Below are positions 16,630 to 25,824 of a DNA stretch of 64,000 nucleotides, one piece after another (positions within the stretch are counted from its first letter, which is position 1; the number at the start of each line of letters is the position of its first letter). The stretch covers positions 186,001-250,000 of the forward strand of contig NZ_JARVSM010000007.1 of NCBI RefSeq assembly GCF_030209175.1. The letters run 5' to 3'. Made by a program: the position numbers and the translations under genes. The DNA is from Pseudomonas sp. efr-133-TYG-5. Lineage in GTDB: Bacteria > Pseudomonadota > Gammaproteobacteria > Pseudomonadales > Pseudomonadaceae. The notes under the pieces were generated by a model. That model searched no databases, was not told the origin of the DNA, and saw nothing but the letters and a program-made list of their open reading frames with translations.

Positions 16630-16694
16630 CACTAGCATCCCGTGCTAGTGCGCTACCGAAGCCCTCACCCCATATCGCTCGGGGAGAGGGCTTG
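16630..16694. repeat. Two intergenic hairpins between convergent genes
   Basis: CACTAGCA / TGCTAGTG forms an 8-bp perfect stem at 16630-16650. A longer palindrome (AAGCCCTC ... GAGGGCTT, 16659-16694) belongs to the widespread Pseudomonas 'CCCTCACCCC...GGGGAGAGGG' repeat. They sit between the stop codons of the cupin and paoC genes and may terminate both; neither has a long T-run. Confidence 0.6.
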
Positions 16695-16707
16695 GATGTG
16701 CAACTGA

Positions 16708-18903
16708 CTAGATCATCTCCGGCAACGAATCGAGGATCTTGTCGAGAGTGATCGGATAGTCACGTACCCGCGCTCCGGTGGCGTTGTAGATGGCATTGGC
16801 GACCGCCGCACTCACCCCGCAAATCCCCAGTTCCCCGACGCCCTTGGCTTTCATCGGTGATGAAATCGGATCGGTTTCGTCGAGGAAAATCACTTCCTGA
16901 TGCGGGATGTCAGCATGCACCGGCACCTCGTATCCCGCGAGGTCGTGATTGACGAAAAAGCCCAGGCGCTTGTCCACCGCCAGCTCTTCCATCAGTGCCG
17001 CGCCGACGCCCATGGTCATCGCGCCGATTACCTGGCTGCGCGCGGCTTTCGGGTTGAGAATCCGCCCCGCTGCGCACACCGCGAGCATACGCCGCACGCG
17101 GACTTCGCCGGTCGCCGCGTCCACCGCCACTTCGACGAAATGCGCACCGAACGTCGATTGCTGATACTGCTTGGCGAGGTCGGCGAATTCGATGCTGTCC
17201 TCGGCCTCGATCACGCCATTTTTCGCCGCATCGCGCAGCGGCAGTGCCTTGCCGCCGGCCCGGACCTGACCGTCGGTAAACTCGATGTCGCTGCCGCTCA
17301 TGCCGAGTTTGCCGGCGACCGCTTCGCGCAGTTTCATGCACGCAGCGTAGACGCCCGCCGTCGAGCAGTTACCGCCGAACTGGCCACCGGAGCCGGACGA
17401 CACCGGGAAGGACGAATCGCCCAAATGCACGCTGACGTCTGCCAGGTTCACGCCCATCATCTCGGCCGCGGTCTGGGCAATGATGGTGTAGCTGCCGGTG
17501 CCGATGTCCGTCATGTCGGTTTCCACCGTGACCTTGCCGTCACGCTCCAGCCGCACCCGGGCGCCGGACTTCAGCAGCAGGTTGTTGCGAAACGCCGCAG
17601 CGACCCCCATGCCGATCAGCCAGCGGCCTTCGCGACGGCTTCCGGGCGTGGCATTACGCTGATTCCAGCCGAATTTCTCAGCGCCTGTCTGCAGGCATTC
17701 GATCAGGCGCCGCTGGGAGAACGGGCGCTCGGTTTTCACCGGATCGACCTGCGTGTCATTGAGGATGCGGAACTGGATCGGATCGAGCTTGAGCTGCTCG
17801 GCCATTTCGTCCATGGCGATTTCCAGTGCCATCAGCCCCGGCGCCTCACCCGGTGCGCGCATGGAATTGCCTTCCGGCAGATCCAGCGGCGCCCGGCGCA
17901 TGGTCACCCGACGGTTTTCCCCGGCATACAGCAGCTGGCTCGGTTGTGCGGCGACCTCGACTTTGCCGTCCTTGAGGTTGCCCGACCAGCCTTCGTGAGC
18001 GATGGCGCTGAGCTTGCCGTCCGCCGTGGCGCCCAGGCGAATGCGCTGGATCGTGGCCGGGCGGTGGGTAGTGTTGTTGGCCATCTGCGGGCGGGCGAGG
18101 GCGACTTTCACCGGGCGGTTGGCCAGGCGCGCACCGAGGGCGGCGAGGATCGCGTCGGCACGAATGAACAGTTTGCCGCCGAAGCCGCCGCCAATGTAGG
18201 GCGAGATCAGGCGCACGTTTTCCTTGGGCAGGCCCAGGGTGGTGGCGACGTCGCCGACGCTCCAGGCGATCATCTGGTTGGAGGTCCACAAGGTCAGATG
18301 ATCACCTTTCCATGCAGCCAGCGTGGCGTGCGGTTCCATCATCGCGTGGGATTGATCGGGGGTGGTGTAGGTCTGGTCGAACTTGACCGGCGCGGCGGCG
18401 AAGGCCGAGTCGAAATCGCCGTGGGTGACGTCGGGCAACTCATCGTCTTCAACGCCCTGGTCACGTACGTTGGCCAGTTCAAACTCGCCTTTGGCGGCGA
18501 CGTAATCGACCTTGACCAGTTGCGCGGCAGCACGGGCCTGTTCGAAGGTTTCGGCGACGACCAGCGCCACGGCCTGGTGATAGTGCTGCACCTCGGGCCC
18601 GGCCAGCAGCGGCGCCGAGTTGTACTTTCCTTTGCCAAGCTTGCCGGCATTGGCGGCGGTAACGATGGCCAGCACGCCGGGCGCCGCTTCGGCAGCGTCG
18701 AGATCAATGTGGCTGATGCGGCCCTTGGCGATGGCCGAACCGACCATGAAACCGTAAGCCTGATTCGCCACGGCCTGATGTTGCTCGTAGGCATACGGGG
18801 CCTGGCCGCTGGTTTTCAGCGGCCCTTCGATGCGGTCGGTGGGCTTGCCGATGACCTTCAACTGGTCGATCGGGTTGGTGGTGGCGGGCGTGTCGAATTT
18901 CAT
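16708..18903 (-). CDS. paoC: Molybdenum aldehyde oxidoreductase, large subunit (PaoC/YagR)
   Basis: Catalytic molybdenum-cofactor subunit of a periplasmic aldehyde oxidoreductase, 731 aa. It has the xanthine-dehydrogenase-family fold: an N-terminal a/b hammerhead (IGKPTDRIEGPLKTSGQAPY), the cofactor-binding loop YIGGGFGGKLF, APGEAPG and, near the C-terminus, KAKGVGELGICG with the catalytic Glu. Its ATG overlaps the paoB stop codon. Together with PaoA and PaoB it oxidises aldehydes to carboxylates and passes electrons to an external acceptor. The enzyme needs MCD cofactor and normally the chaperone PaoD, which is not encoded in this window. Confidence 0.92.
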   Translation of the reverse strand: MKFDTPATTNPIDQLKVIGKPTDRIEGPLKTSGQAPYAYEQHQAVANQAYGFMVGSAIAKGRISHIDLDAAEAAPGVLAIVTAANAGKLGKGKYNSAPLLAGPEVQHYHQAVALVVAETFEQARAAAQLVKVDYVAAKGEFELANVRDQGVEDDELPDVTHGDFDSAFAAAPVKFDQTYTTPDQSHAMMEPHATLAAWKGDHLTLWTSNQMIAWSVGDVATTLGLPKENVRLISPYIGGGFGGKLFIRADAILAALGARLANRPVKVALARPQMANNTTHRPATIQRIRLGATADGKLSAIAHEGWSGNLKDGKVEVAAQPSQLLYAGENRRVTMRRAPLDLPEGNSMRAPGEAPGLMALEIAMDEMAEQLKLDPIQFRILNDTQVDPVKTERPFSQRRLIECLQTGAEKFGWNQRNATPGSRREGRWLIGMGVAAAFRNNLLLKSGARVRLERDGKVTVETDMTDIGTGSYTIIAQTAAEMMGVNLADVSVHLGDSSFPVSSGSGGQFGGNCSTAGVYAACMKLREAVAGKLGMSGSDIEFTDGQVRAGGKALPLRDAAKNGVIEAEDSIEFADLAKQYQQSTFGAHFVEVAVDAATGEVRVRRMLAVCAAGRILNPKAARSQVIGAMTMGVGAALMEELAVDKRLGFFVNHDLAGYEVPVHADIPHQEVIFLDETDPISSPMKAKGVGELGICGVSAAVANAIYNATGARVRDYPITLDKILDSLPEMI

Positions 18904-19856
18904 GCTTCATCCCTCGCTTGCGCCAACACCGAGCCGAGCGTGCGCTCGACCAGGGTCAGTTTGAATTGGTTGTCGTGGGTCGGTGTGGCGCCGTCAAGCA
19001 GGCGTTCGCTGACGGCTTTGGCACCTTTGGCCAGCAACGCGTCAGCGGCTTCGACCCGCCACGGTTTCGGCGCGATACCGCCGACCGCGACACGGCCGCT
19101 GCCGTCCTTGTGCAGAATCAGACCGACCGATACCAGAGCAAAGGCGTACGACGAGCGATCGCGCACCTTGTGATAAATATGCGTGCCGCCGACCGGCGCG
19201 GGCAAAGTCACCGCAGTGATCAACTCGCCGGGCGTCAGGCTGGTTTCGATGTGCGGCGTGTTGCCCGGCAGTTGATGGAAATCGGCGATGGCGATGCTGC
19301 GGGTGCTGCCGTCGGGTTTGACCGTTTCAACCTGCGCATCGAGGGCACGCATGGCAATCGCCATGTCGCTGGGGTGGGTGGCGATACAGGCCTCGCTGAC
19401 ACCGATGATGCCGAGCTGTCGACTGACCCCGCCAATCGCTGCGCAACCGCTGCCGGGCTGGCGTTTGTTGCAGGCCTGATTGACGTCATAAAAATACGGG
19501 CAACGGGTGCGTTGCAGCAGATTGCCGGCGGTGCTCGCCATGTTGCGCAGCTGCCCGGAAGCGCCGGCAAGCAGGGCGCGGGAGAGCAGGGCGTAGTCCT
19601 TGCGTACGCGGCTGTCGGCGGCCAGGTCGGTGTTGCGCACCAGCGCGCCGATACGCAAGCCGCCGTCGGGCGTGGCTTCGATCTGGTCGAGACCGAGGTG
19701 ATTGACGTCGATCAGTTGTGGCGGCGTCTCGATGTCGAGTTTCATCAGGTCCAGCAGGTTGGTGCCGCCGGCGATGAATCGGGCGCCTTGCACTTGTGCC
19801 GCCAGCGCGGCGGCTGCGGCGGGGGAGTCGGCGCGGCTGTAATTGAACGGTCTCAT
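18900..19856 (-). CDS. paoB: Aldehyde oxidoreductase FAD subunit (PaoB/YagS)
   Basis: 318-residue FAD-binding middle subunit of the paoABC enzyme. The FAD motif FIAGGTNLLDLMK lies at about residues 28-40 and the second FAD segment ASTAGNLLQRTRCPYF near residue 115. The latter is followed by DVNQACNKRQPGSGCAAI, the Cys-rich insertion that binds a [4Fe-4S] cluster in PaoB but is absent from ordinary xanthine dehydrogenases. Genes overlap by 4 bp on both sides (ATGA), so the three subunits are translationally coupled. Confidence 0.92.
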   Translation of the reverse strand: MRPFNYSRADSPAAAAALAAQVQGARFIAGGTNLLDLMKLDIETPPQLIDVNHLGLDQIEATPDGGLRIGALVRNTDLAADSRVRKDYALLSRALLAGASGQLRNMASTAGNLLQRTRCPYFYDVNQACNKRQPGSGCAAIGGVSRQLGIIGVSEACIATHPSDMAIAMRALDAQVETVKPDGSTRSIAIADFHQLPGNTPHIETSLTPGELITAVTLPAPVGGTHIYHKVRDRSSYAFALVSVGLILHKDGSGRVAVGGIAPKPWRVEAADALLAKGAKAVSERLLDGATPTHDNQFKLTLVERTLGSVLAQARDEA

Positions 19857-20494
19857 GCCGGCACCTCCGCGACTTCACTGATTGCTTCGATGATGTTCGA
19901 GTAGGCGCCGCAGCGGCAGATGTTGCCGCTCATGCGTTCCTGGAATTCGCTGGCGATCAATTGCGGCGCTTCGGTCAGGCTGGGGCTGACGTGGCTGGGG
20001 ATGCCGTCGCGGATTTCCTTGAGCACCGCCACCGCCGAGCAGATCTGCCCCGGCGTGCAATAGCCGCATTGATAACCGTCGTGCTTGATGAACGCCGCCT
20101 GCATCGGGTGCAGGTTGTCCGGCATGCCGAGGCCTTCGATGGTGGTGACGGCGGCGCCGTCGTGCATCACCGCCAGGCTCAGGCAGGAATTGATCCGCCG
20201 GCCGTCGGCGATCACCGTGCACGCGCCACACTGGCCGTGGTCGCAGCCCTTTTTGCTGCCGGTCAGGTGCAGGTGTTCGCGCAAGGCATCGAGCAGGGTG
20301 GTACGGGTATCGATTTCCAGGGTCTGCGGTTTACCGTTGACCGCGATTGTCACCTTGGCCATGGCCGGTTGCTCCAGATTGGCCGCGTAGGCCTTGAGGC
20401 TGATGAAAGGGGGCATCGCAAACGCGGTGGCGGTCACGACGCCGAGAATCAGGAACCGGCGTCGGGAAAACGCTCGGGGTTGCTGGTCGTTCAT
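19853..20494 (-). CDS. paoA: Aldehyde oxidoreductase 2Fe-2S subunit, Tat signal (PaoA/YagT)
   Basis: 213-residue iron-sulfur subunit and first gene of the operon. A twin-arginine leader (SRRRFLILG, then a hydrophobic stretch) takes the folded three-subunit complex to the periplasm. The plant-type [2Fe-2S] site is GSKKGCDHGQCGACTVIADG with a fourth Cys in RINSC. The second, helical [2Fe-2S] domain has GYQCGYCTPGQI and GNICRCGAY. The order paoA-paoB-paoC matches the E. coli yagTSR operon, lacking only the final maturation gene. Confidence 0.93.
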   Translation of the reverse strand: MNDQQPRAFSRRRFLILGVVTATAFAMPPFISLKAYAANLEQPAMAKVTIAVNGKPQTLEIDTRTTLLDALREHLHLTGSKKGCDHGQCGACTVIADGRRINSCLSLAVMHDGAAVTTIEGLGMPDNLHPMQAAFIKHDGYQCGYCTPGQICSAVAVLKEIRDGIPSHVSPSLTEAPQLIASEFQERMSGNICRCGAYSNIIEAISEVAEVPA

Positions 20495-20671
20495 GGCTGG
20501 TCTTCCTCTGAATCAGGCGGCAGGTTTCGAATGACCCGCTCGGGCACGCCGGCGTGGTTGCCAGTCTCGTTCTGTTCTAGGAATGACCTGTACGGAGGGG
20601 AAAAGGTTTTTGCCGATTTGCGCTATAGAGTTATGCGCAGAATTCATTAATAAGCGGGGATGCTTGACCCC

Positions 20672-20761
20672 GTGGGAGCTGGCTTGCCAGCGATGACGTC
20701 GTCTTAGTCAGCCTATTGCTGAAATGAGACACCACCATCGCGGGCAAGCCCGTTCCCACAG
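20672..20761. repeat. REP inverted pair
   Basis: GTGGGAGCTGGCTTGCCAGCG at 20672 (one arm, itself palindromic) and the inverted arm CGGGCAAGCCCGTTCCCAC near 20740-20759, separated by about 45 bases. It occupies most of the 276-base gap between paoA and lldP, in which no gene was seen. Confidence 0.8.
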
Positions 20762-20770
20762 GTATTGTGT

Positions 20771-22525
20771 TTAATGCCCGCCCACCACCATGTGGGTGAA
20801 CGGCGCGACGTACGCCTGCAACGTCACCAGCCCGCCCACCAGAATCGCCAGCACGATCGAGTGGAAGAACACGTAGCGCAGAATCTCGCCCTCGTGGCCG
20901 TACCAGCGCGTGGCGGTAGAGGCGACGACGATCGACTGCGCGTCGACCATTTTGCCCATCACCCCGCCAGAGCTGTTCGCTGCCGCCATCAGCACCGGGC
21001 TCAGGCCCAGCTGTTCCGACGTGACCCGTTGCAGACCACCGAACAGCACGTTGGAAGCCGTGTCGGAGCCGGTCAGCGCCACGCCGAGCCAGCCGAGCAG
21101 GGTGCCGAACATCGGGTAGAAGATCCCGGTCGCGGCGAACGCCAGGCCCATGGTCGCATCCAGTCCCGAATAGCGCGTGAGGAAACCCAGCGCCAGCATC
21201 GCCGCGATGGTGATCAGCGAAAAGCGCACCACCCACAACGTGCGCAGGTATTGCCTGAGCAATTGTGGGATCGAATAACCCATCAGCAAGCCACCGACGA
21301 TGGCGGCGAGCAGGATGCCGCTGCCGGTGGCGGTGAACCAGGTGAACTTGTACACCGCCTCTTCGGCCTTCGGCGCAGGCACCACGGGCGGCACTTTCTG
21401 CACTTGCAGATGCAGCGTGGTGAAGGTCACGGCCGGGGCGAAAATCGGATTGGCTTCATTGACCGGTTTGCCTTGCGCATCGAGTCTGGCCGACTGGGTG
21501 ACCGGGTCGATGGCCGGGCGCACGTCGAAAATGTTCTTGAAGCCCTGGGTGCCCCAGGCGAACACGAACACAGTGAGGATGATCCATGGCATCCACGCGC
21601 GCATCACTGCCGGCCGTGCCTGGTCGCTGAACGCCGCGGTGGCGGTGATCTTTTCCTCGGCGACTTGCGAATTGTCGACGCGGCCCGACAGCGCGGCCGA
21701 GGTGTGGATGGTCGCCGGTTTCCACACCTTGAGGAACAGTGTCAGGCAGGCCATGGAAATCAGCGCGGCGATCACGTCCACCAGCATTGGCCCGTGATAG
21801 TTCGACACTAGGAATTGCGGCACGGCGAAACTCACCCCGGCCACCAGGATCGCCGGCCAGATCTCGAGCATCTTGCGCCAGCCGGCGAATGCCCAGATCA
21901 GCCAGAACGGCACCAGCACCGAGAAGAACGGCAACTGCCGGCCAACCATCATCGACAGCTCCATTTCATCCAGCCCGGTGACCTTGGCCAGGGTGATGAT
22001 CGGTGTGCCGAGCGCGCCGAAGGCGACCGGCGCGGTGTTGGCGATCAGCGCCAGGCCGGAGGCTGCCAGCGGCGAAAAACCCAGGCCAATGAGGATCGCC
22101 CCGGTGACGGCCACCGGTGTGCCGAACCCGGCGGCGCCTTCGAAAAACGCGCCGAAACAGAACGCGATCAACAGCAATTGCAGGCGACGGTCATCGGTGA
22201 TGCGCGCGAGGGAATCCTGCAGCACCTTGAACGAGCCGTTCTCGGTGGTCAGACGGTGCAGAAAGATGATGTTGAGGACGATCCAGCCGATCGGCAGCAA
22301 GCCGTTGGCCGCGCCGAACAACGCCGCCGAACCGGCCATGCTCGCCGGCATGCCGAAGGCGAAAATCGAGATCAGCAGCGCCGAGGCCAGGGCCAGCAGG
22401 GCCGCCAGGTGCGCCTTGACGTGGAAGAAGGCCAGCGCCGCGAGCATCACCACCACCGGCACGGCGGCCATGAGCGTCGAGATCAGCGGGTTGCCGAACG
22501 GGTCGTAGATTTGCTGCCAGACCAT
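20771..22525 (-). CDS. lldP: L-lactate permease family transporter
   Basis: A 584-residue inner-membrane symporter of the LctP family (TC 2.A.14), taking up L-lactate, D-lactate or glycolate with a proton. The start at 22525 has AGGTGG upstream. Family signatures include WIVLNIIFLHRLTTENGSF, FCFGAFFEGAAGFGTPVAV, NTAPVAFGALGTPI and, near the C-terminus, GSDTASNVLFGGLQ and ANSSGGVMGKMVDAQSIVVA. About 13 membrane segments can be followed. No lactate dehydrogenase gene is adjacent, so substrate preference is open. A promoter is likely in the 243-base gap to 22768. Confidence 0.93.
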   Translation of the reverse strand: MVWQQIYDPFGNPLISTLMAAVPVVVMLAALAFFHVKAHLAALLALASALLISIFAFGMPASMAGSAALFGAANGLLPIGWIVLNIIFLHRLTTENGSFKVLQDSLARITDDRRLQLLLIAFCFGAFFEGAAGFGTPVAVTGAILIGLGFSPLAASGLALIANTAPVAFGALGTPIITLAKVTGLDEMELSMMVGRQLPFFSVLVPFWLIWAFAGWRKMLEIWPAILVAGVSFAVPQFLVSNYHGPMLVDVIAALISMACLTLFLKVWKPATIHTSAALSGRVDNSQVAEEKITATAAFSDQARPAVMRAWMPWIILTVFVFAWGTQGFKNIFDVRPAIDPVTQSARLDAQGKPVNEANPIFAPAVTFTTLHLQVQKVPPVVPAPKAEEAVYKFTWFTATGSGILLAAIVGGLLMGYSIPQLLRQYLRTLWVVRFSLITIAAMLALGFLTRYSGLDATMGLAFAATGIFYPMFGTLLGWLGVALTGSDTASNVLFGGLQRVTSEQLGLSPVLMAAANSSGGVMGKMVDAQSIVVASTATRWYGHEGEILRYVFFHSIVLAILVGGLVTLQAYVAPFTHMVVGGH

Positions 22526-22768
22526 GGTCCACCTCTGCTTTTTGTTATCGAGGGTGCAGATCCATTGCATGGGGGTAGGTAGCAAGCAGTATAGGTGGCA
22601 TTTCGCCGCCGTTCGGGCCGGGGCGCCGGGCCGATCAACGGTCGTGCGCGGCCAGTGAATCATCGACGATTTACCCGGTCGTATCAGCGGCTGCGCGGAC
22701 CACGCCGCGAAGAGGTGGCTGCGCTGGCCGTTTCCGTCGTCAAGACCTCGGTTTTAGGGAAAATTTGA

Positions 22769-22972
22769 ATGAAGCGCGCTACCACGCTGTTGCTCACCGT
22801 TTCCGCCGCCGTACTGCTGGGCGGTTGTGTGGCGGATTTTGATGATGACCACCGCCATGGCCGGCATTACGACCGCGACCATGGACGTTATTACGATCAC
22901 GACCGGCGTGACCGTTGGGACGATGGTGACGACGACCGCCGCTATCACCGTCGCGACCGCGACGACGACTGA
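22769..22972 (+). CDS. Small His/Asp/Arg-rich lipoprotein
   Basis: A 67-residue protein with a lipoprotein signal (LLGGC, Cys at residue 20), so it should be anchored in the membrane facing the periplasm. After VADFDD the mature part consists almost wholly of Asp, His, Arg and Tyr in short DRDH/YDHD/DDD blocks. The low-complexity charged composition suggests disorder and possible metal or polyanion binding, but there is no family to assign. The stop is followed by a GC-rich 108-base stretch and then a second lipoprotein gene. Confidence 0.75.
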   Translation: MKRATTLLLTVSAAVLLGGCVADFDDDHRHGRHYDRDHGRYYDHDRRDRWDDGDDDRRYHRRDRDDD

Positions 22973-23080
22973 GCGAATGCTGTCCGGCGCAAGCCGGACC
23001 CGGCAGGCGGGGCGGGATGGACGCAATGATGGCAATTCAGTAGCATCGGCGCCTTTTCGCCCCTTCCTACAAGGATGATC

Positions 23081-24145
23081 ATGCCTGCCGCTTCATTTCT
23101 GCGCGGTTTGCCCGCGCTGTTCAGCGTTGTGTCGAGCGCTTTGTTGCTCGTCGGTTGCTCCCAGATGGGCACTTATCAGGACTCCAGCGCACCGGACGCC
23201 GCCAAGTTGCGTTTCGTCGCCAGCACCGACAACGCCACCATCGATTACTTCGACGCCGAGCATTGCGACGGCCAGACCACGGGTGTGTTGAACAATCTGT
23301 TTATCGCCAACAGTCAGCGCCGGGTCGGCATGAGCGTCGCGGCGCCGGAGAAGGCGCGCGGCTACCTCGAAATCAAATTGCCGCCCGAACAGGACGTGCA
23401 CCTGCGCATCCATACCCAGACCGGATACGCCACTTGCGGCTCGGGCTTCACCTTGAAGCCGGAACGCGGTGCCGAATACGAGGTGAGCTTCAGTCTCGTC
23501 GGGCGCCAGTGCTCGATTATGCTGCAGCGCCTGCAACGGGTCGACGGCGAGGACGTGCGCACCCCGCTGCTGATCAAACCGGGCAGTCTGCCGGCGTGTT
23601 ACGGGCGTAACCCGATCTTCCCGCAACCGCCGGTGGCGCTCGCGGACACCCCCGAGCGCACGGCGCTGATCGAGCGCCTCGTCAGTCGCAGCCTGATTGT
23701 GGTGATGACGGCCAAAACCATCAACGACAACCCGGTGGCCTTTCCGCCGGAAAAGCTCGATTCGCTGATCAGCGAGCGCAAGGCCAAAATCGGCTTCGCC
23801 ATGCCGGACGACTACTGGGCGCTGTATCGGCAGAACCTGGTCACGTTCGATCAAGCGGTCGGCAGCCACACGGCACGCGCGTTGCAACGCGCCAACGACG
23901 AATACCGCCAGCGCCTGCGCAGCGTCGACGACAAGCAGCTGCAAGCGTGGGCCGGCACCGACGCTGCCTCGGACAAGCGCAGCACCGCGGCGCTGATCGA
24001 GCGTGAGCAGGCGATGATCCCGTTCTTTTTCCAGGCGAAGAAGGAGGTACTGGCCGAGACCGTCGATCAGCACCTTGCGCGCATGGCTCAAATGGATGCG
24101 CAGTACGATGTTTGCTCGCGCTTCCCCAAGTGCTGGAGACACTGA
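23081..24145 (+). CDS. Lipoprotein of unknown function
   Basis: A 354-residue lipoprotein with a LLVGC lipobox (Cys at residue 26). I chose the ATG at 23081, which has AAGGA 5 nt upstream; an ATG at 23075 overlaps that site. Residues about 40-155 are beta-rich with several Cys (EHCDG, YATCGSG, GRQCS), suggesting a disulfide-stabilised sandwich. The rest is helical (from PERTALIERLVSRSL onward). I recognise no family. It ends with a strong terminator and stands alone. Confidence 0.75.
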   Translation: MPAASFLRGLPALFSVVSSALLLVGCSQMGTYQDSSAPDAAKLRFVASTDNATIDYFDAEHCDGQTTGVLNNLFIANSQRRVGMSVAAPEKARGYLEIKLPPEQDVHLRIHTQTGYATCGSGFTLKPERGAEYEVSFSLVGRQCSIMLQRLQRVDGEDVRTPLLIKPGSLPACYGRNPIFPQPPVALADTPERTALIERLVSRSLIVVMTAKTINDNPVAFPPEKLDSLISERKAKIGFAMPDDYWALYRQNLVTFDQAVGSHTARALQRANDEYRQRLRSVDDKQLQAWAGTDAASDKRSTAALIEREQAMIPFFFQAKKEVLAETVDQHLARMAQMDAQYDVCSRFPKCWRH

Positions 24146-24161
24146 CCTGGAGCCTTGAGCC

Positions 24162-24200
24162 AAAAAAGCCCACTGCGCCGTTAAGGCCAGTGGGCTTTTT
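24162..24200. terminator. Terminator, probably bidirectional
   Basis: AAAAAAGCCCACTG ... CCAGTGGGCTTTTT, about a 9-10 bp stem with A-run before and T-run after, so it can act on both strands. It lies 16 nt after the lipoprotein stop and also faces the end of the 90-aa gene on the other strand. Confidence 0.9.
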
Positions 24201-24242
24201 CATGTCCGCTGTCGCGGTCTGCGGCGCGGGGTGCTGCGGCGA

Positions 24243-24515
24243 TTAAAAATGAGCGCTCGCCCGGACGCGGGAACGCGCAGGCGCTGCGGCCTCGAGATCC
24301 AGCAAATGGGTGGCGAGTATGTCGCTCAGAAAGCGGAACTGATCGTTGAGGCCGACCACTTCATTGCTGAAATGATTGCTGGCGGCGGGCATCAGCAGAT
24401 CTTCGAAATCATCGTTGAACACCAGCGCCCGGGCCTTGCGTGGCACGACGTGCTGGTCGTAGTAGTTGCTGCCGAACACCGGGAAACTCACGGAGAGGGT
24501 GACGGTACGAATCAT
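24243..24515 (-). CDS. Hypothetical 90-residue protein
   Basis: Starts at the ATG at 24515, with GAGG about 9 nt upstream; a longer frame upstream lacks signals. The 90-residue product starts RTVTLSVSFPVFGSNYY and contains an acidic-aromatic block (ALVFNDDFEDLLMPAA, NHFSNEVVGLNDQF). No signal peptide or membrane helix. I do not recognise a family. It is divergent from the next lipoprotein gene. Confidence 0.55.
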   Translation of the reverse strand: MIRTVTLSVSFPVFGSNYYDQHVVPRKARALVFNDDFEDLLMPAASNHFSNEVVGLNDQFRFLSDILATHLLDLEAAAPARSRVRASAHF

Positions 24516-24742
24516 GATGTGAACGCCTCGTTGTGTGTCGGATGAGTGAATCCTGAGCCATGCGCCCGGGTGGCGGAAGGCAATCGTCGCAATGGTGAAT
24601 ATCGACGTCAGTGATGGTTGCGCGTTGTCGCGCTCCGGCAGACCGGCGGATAAACGGCGGGCAGCGCGCACCTATACTCATGTCATCTCCTCGAGATTCT
24701 TCCGGGCATCCGGCCCGAAGGCCATTGAAGGACACCGCCACC

Positions 24743-25822
24743 GTGAACCTGCGTGCGCTGATCGTTGCCGCCCTGGTGTTACTGGCCGGCTGCGCCACCT
24801 CGGCGCGGGCCCCGGTGACGGCGCCGGCGGTGGTGGTCGCACCGGCAACCTGGCAGCAGATCGACCGCGAAATCCTCGCGGCGTCACAGCAGGCCACCGA
24901 GCAGGTCAAGGTGTTCGCCCGTGGCTCGATGGAACATTGGCGCACTCGCGTCTATGAGCAAACTGAAGAAAATTTCATCCCCTGGTTCAGCAGCTACTGG
25001 ACCCAGGAATGGCTGTCGATGAAAGTCAGCTGGTACACCATCAGTGCCGGCGGCGAGCAGGACGCCTCGGCCAGGCGTCTGGCGGCGTATCTGCTTGAGC
25101 AATATCAACAAAGGGTGCTGGCACCGGTGGCGGTGGAAATCGATCCGGATGCAATTCTCGGCCAGTCGACGGCCTACTACGCGCAACTGATGGCGCAGCA
25201 GATGCCGCTCATCGCCCAGCGTCACGGCGTGCCGCTGGCCCAGCTCAACGGCCATTTGCAGAAGATCCCGGCCATCAGCCTCGGCCCGCCGCCGGCCCGC
25301 GATGCCTCGCTGTACCAGATCGTCAGCACCGAGCCGCTGAACACTTTGCCGGCCTACGCCGCGCTGATCGACAAGATCCACACTGACGGCGGCGCCAAGG
25401 GCATTGCCTCGACCGACGCCGGCATGGCCCCGGTGGCCAAGCGCGCCAGCCAGCGCATGGAAGCGGAAATGGCCCCGCGCGGCGCGGCCAGCGCGGTCGC
25501 AGCGGCGGCGGGGAAACTTGCCGGGGCGATGATCTCGGTGGGCGTGGCGGGCATCCGCGCGATCATCCAGGCCAACGACCGCCCGGACAGCGAAGCGCTG
25601 ATCCGCAGCAGCCTGGGCAACACCTTCGACAAGGCCTGGCTGAAACTGGTGCAAAACCCCACCACCGGCGTGATGGCCGGGACGCTGCACATGGCGGGAC
25701 AGATCGAGGGCAATCTCGACGGGCGCGAGCAACCGTCGGTCGGACTGGGCGCCAACCGTGTCGAATGGCGGCCGCCGGAAACGACCAATCAGCAGATCGT
25801 CCCCACCGTAACCGGAGAATAA
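24743..25822 (+). CDS. Lipoprotein of unknown function
   Basis: A 359-residue lipoprotein with the lipobox LLAGC (Cys at residue 17) just after a short N-terminus. I chose the GTG at 24743, which has AAGGA 10 nt upstream; an ATG at 24680 would put 21 extra residues before the signal peptide. Tryptophan-rich helix around residue 60 (EHWRTRVYEQTEENFIPWFS), a Gln/Ala-rich mid region and a small-residue helix (ASAVAAAAGKLAGAMISVGVAG) can be followed. No family recognised. It lies 2 nt before the DUF1428 gene, so the two are likely co-transcribed. Confidence 0.8.
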   Translation: MNLRALIVAALVLLAGCATSARAPVTAPAVVVAPATWQQIDREILAASQQATEQVKVFARGSMEHWRTRVYEQTEENFIPWFSSYWTQEWLSMKVSWYTISAGGEQDASARRLAAYLLEQYQQRVLAPVAVEIDPDAILGQSTAYYAQLMAQQMPLIAQRHGVPLAQLNGHLQKIPAISLGPPPARDASLYQIVSTEPLNTLPAYAALIDKIHTDGGAKGIASTDAGMAPVAKRASQRMEAEMAPRGAASAVAAAAGKLAGAMISVGVAGIRAIIQANDRPDSEALIRSSLGNTFDKAWLKLVQNPTTGVMAGTLHMAGQIEGNLDGREQPSVGLGANRVEWRPPETTNQQIVPTVTGE

Positions 25823-25824
25823 GC

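Noticed and set aside
16900..19173. A 757-codon open frame opposite paoC and paoB
   Set aside because: It is a GC-shadow frame. The minus strand has three coupled genes with clear motifs, while this frame has no domain, no good ribosome site and unnatural His/Arg-rich content.
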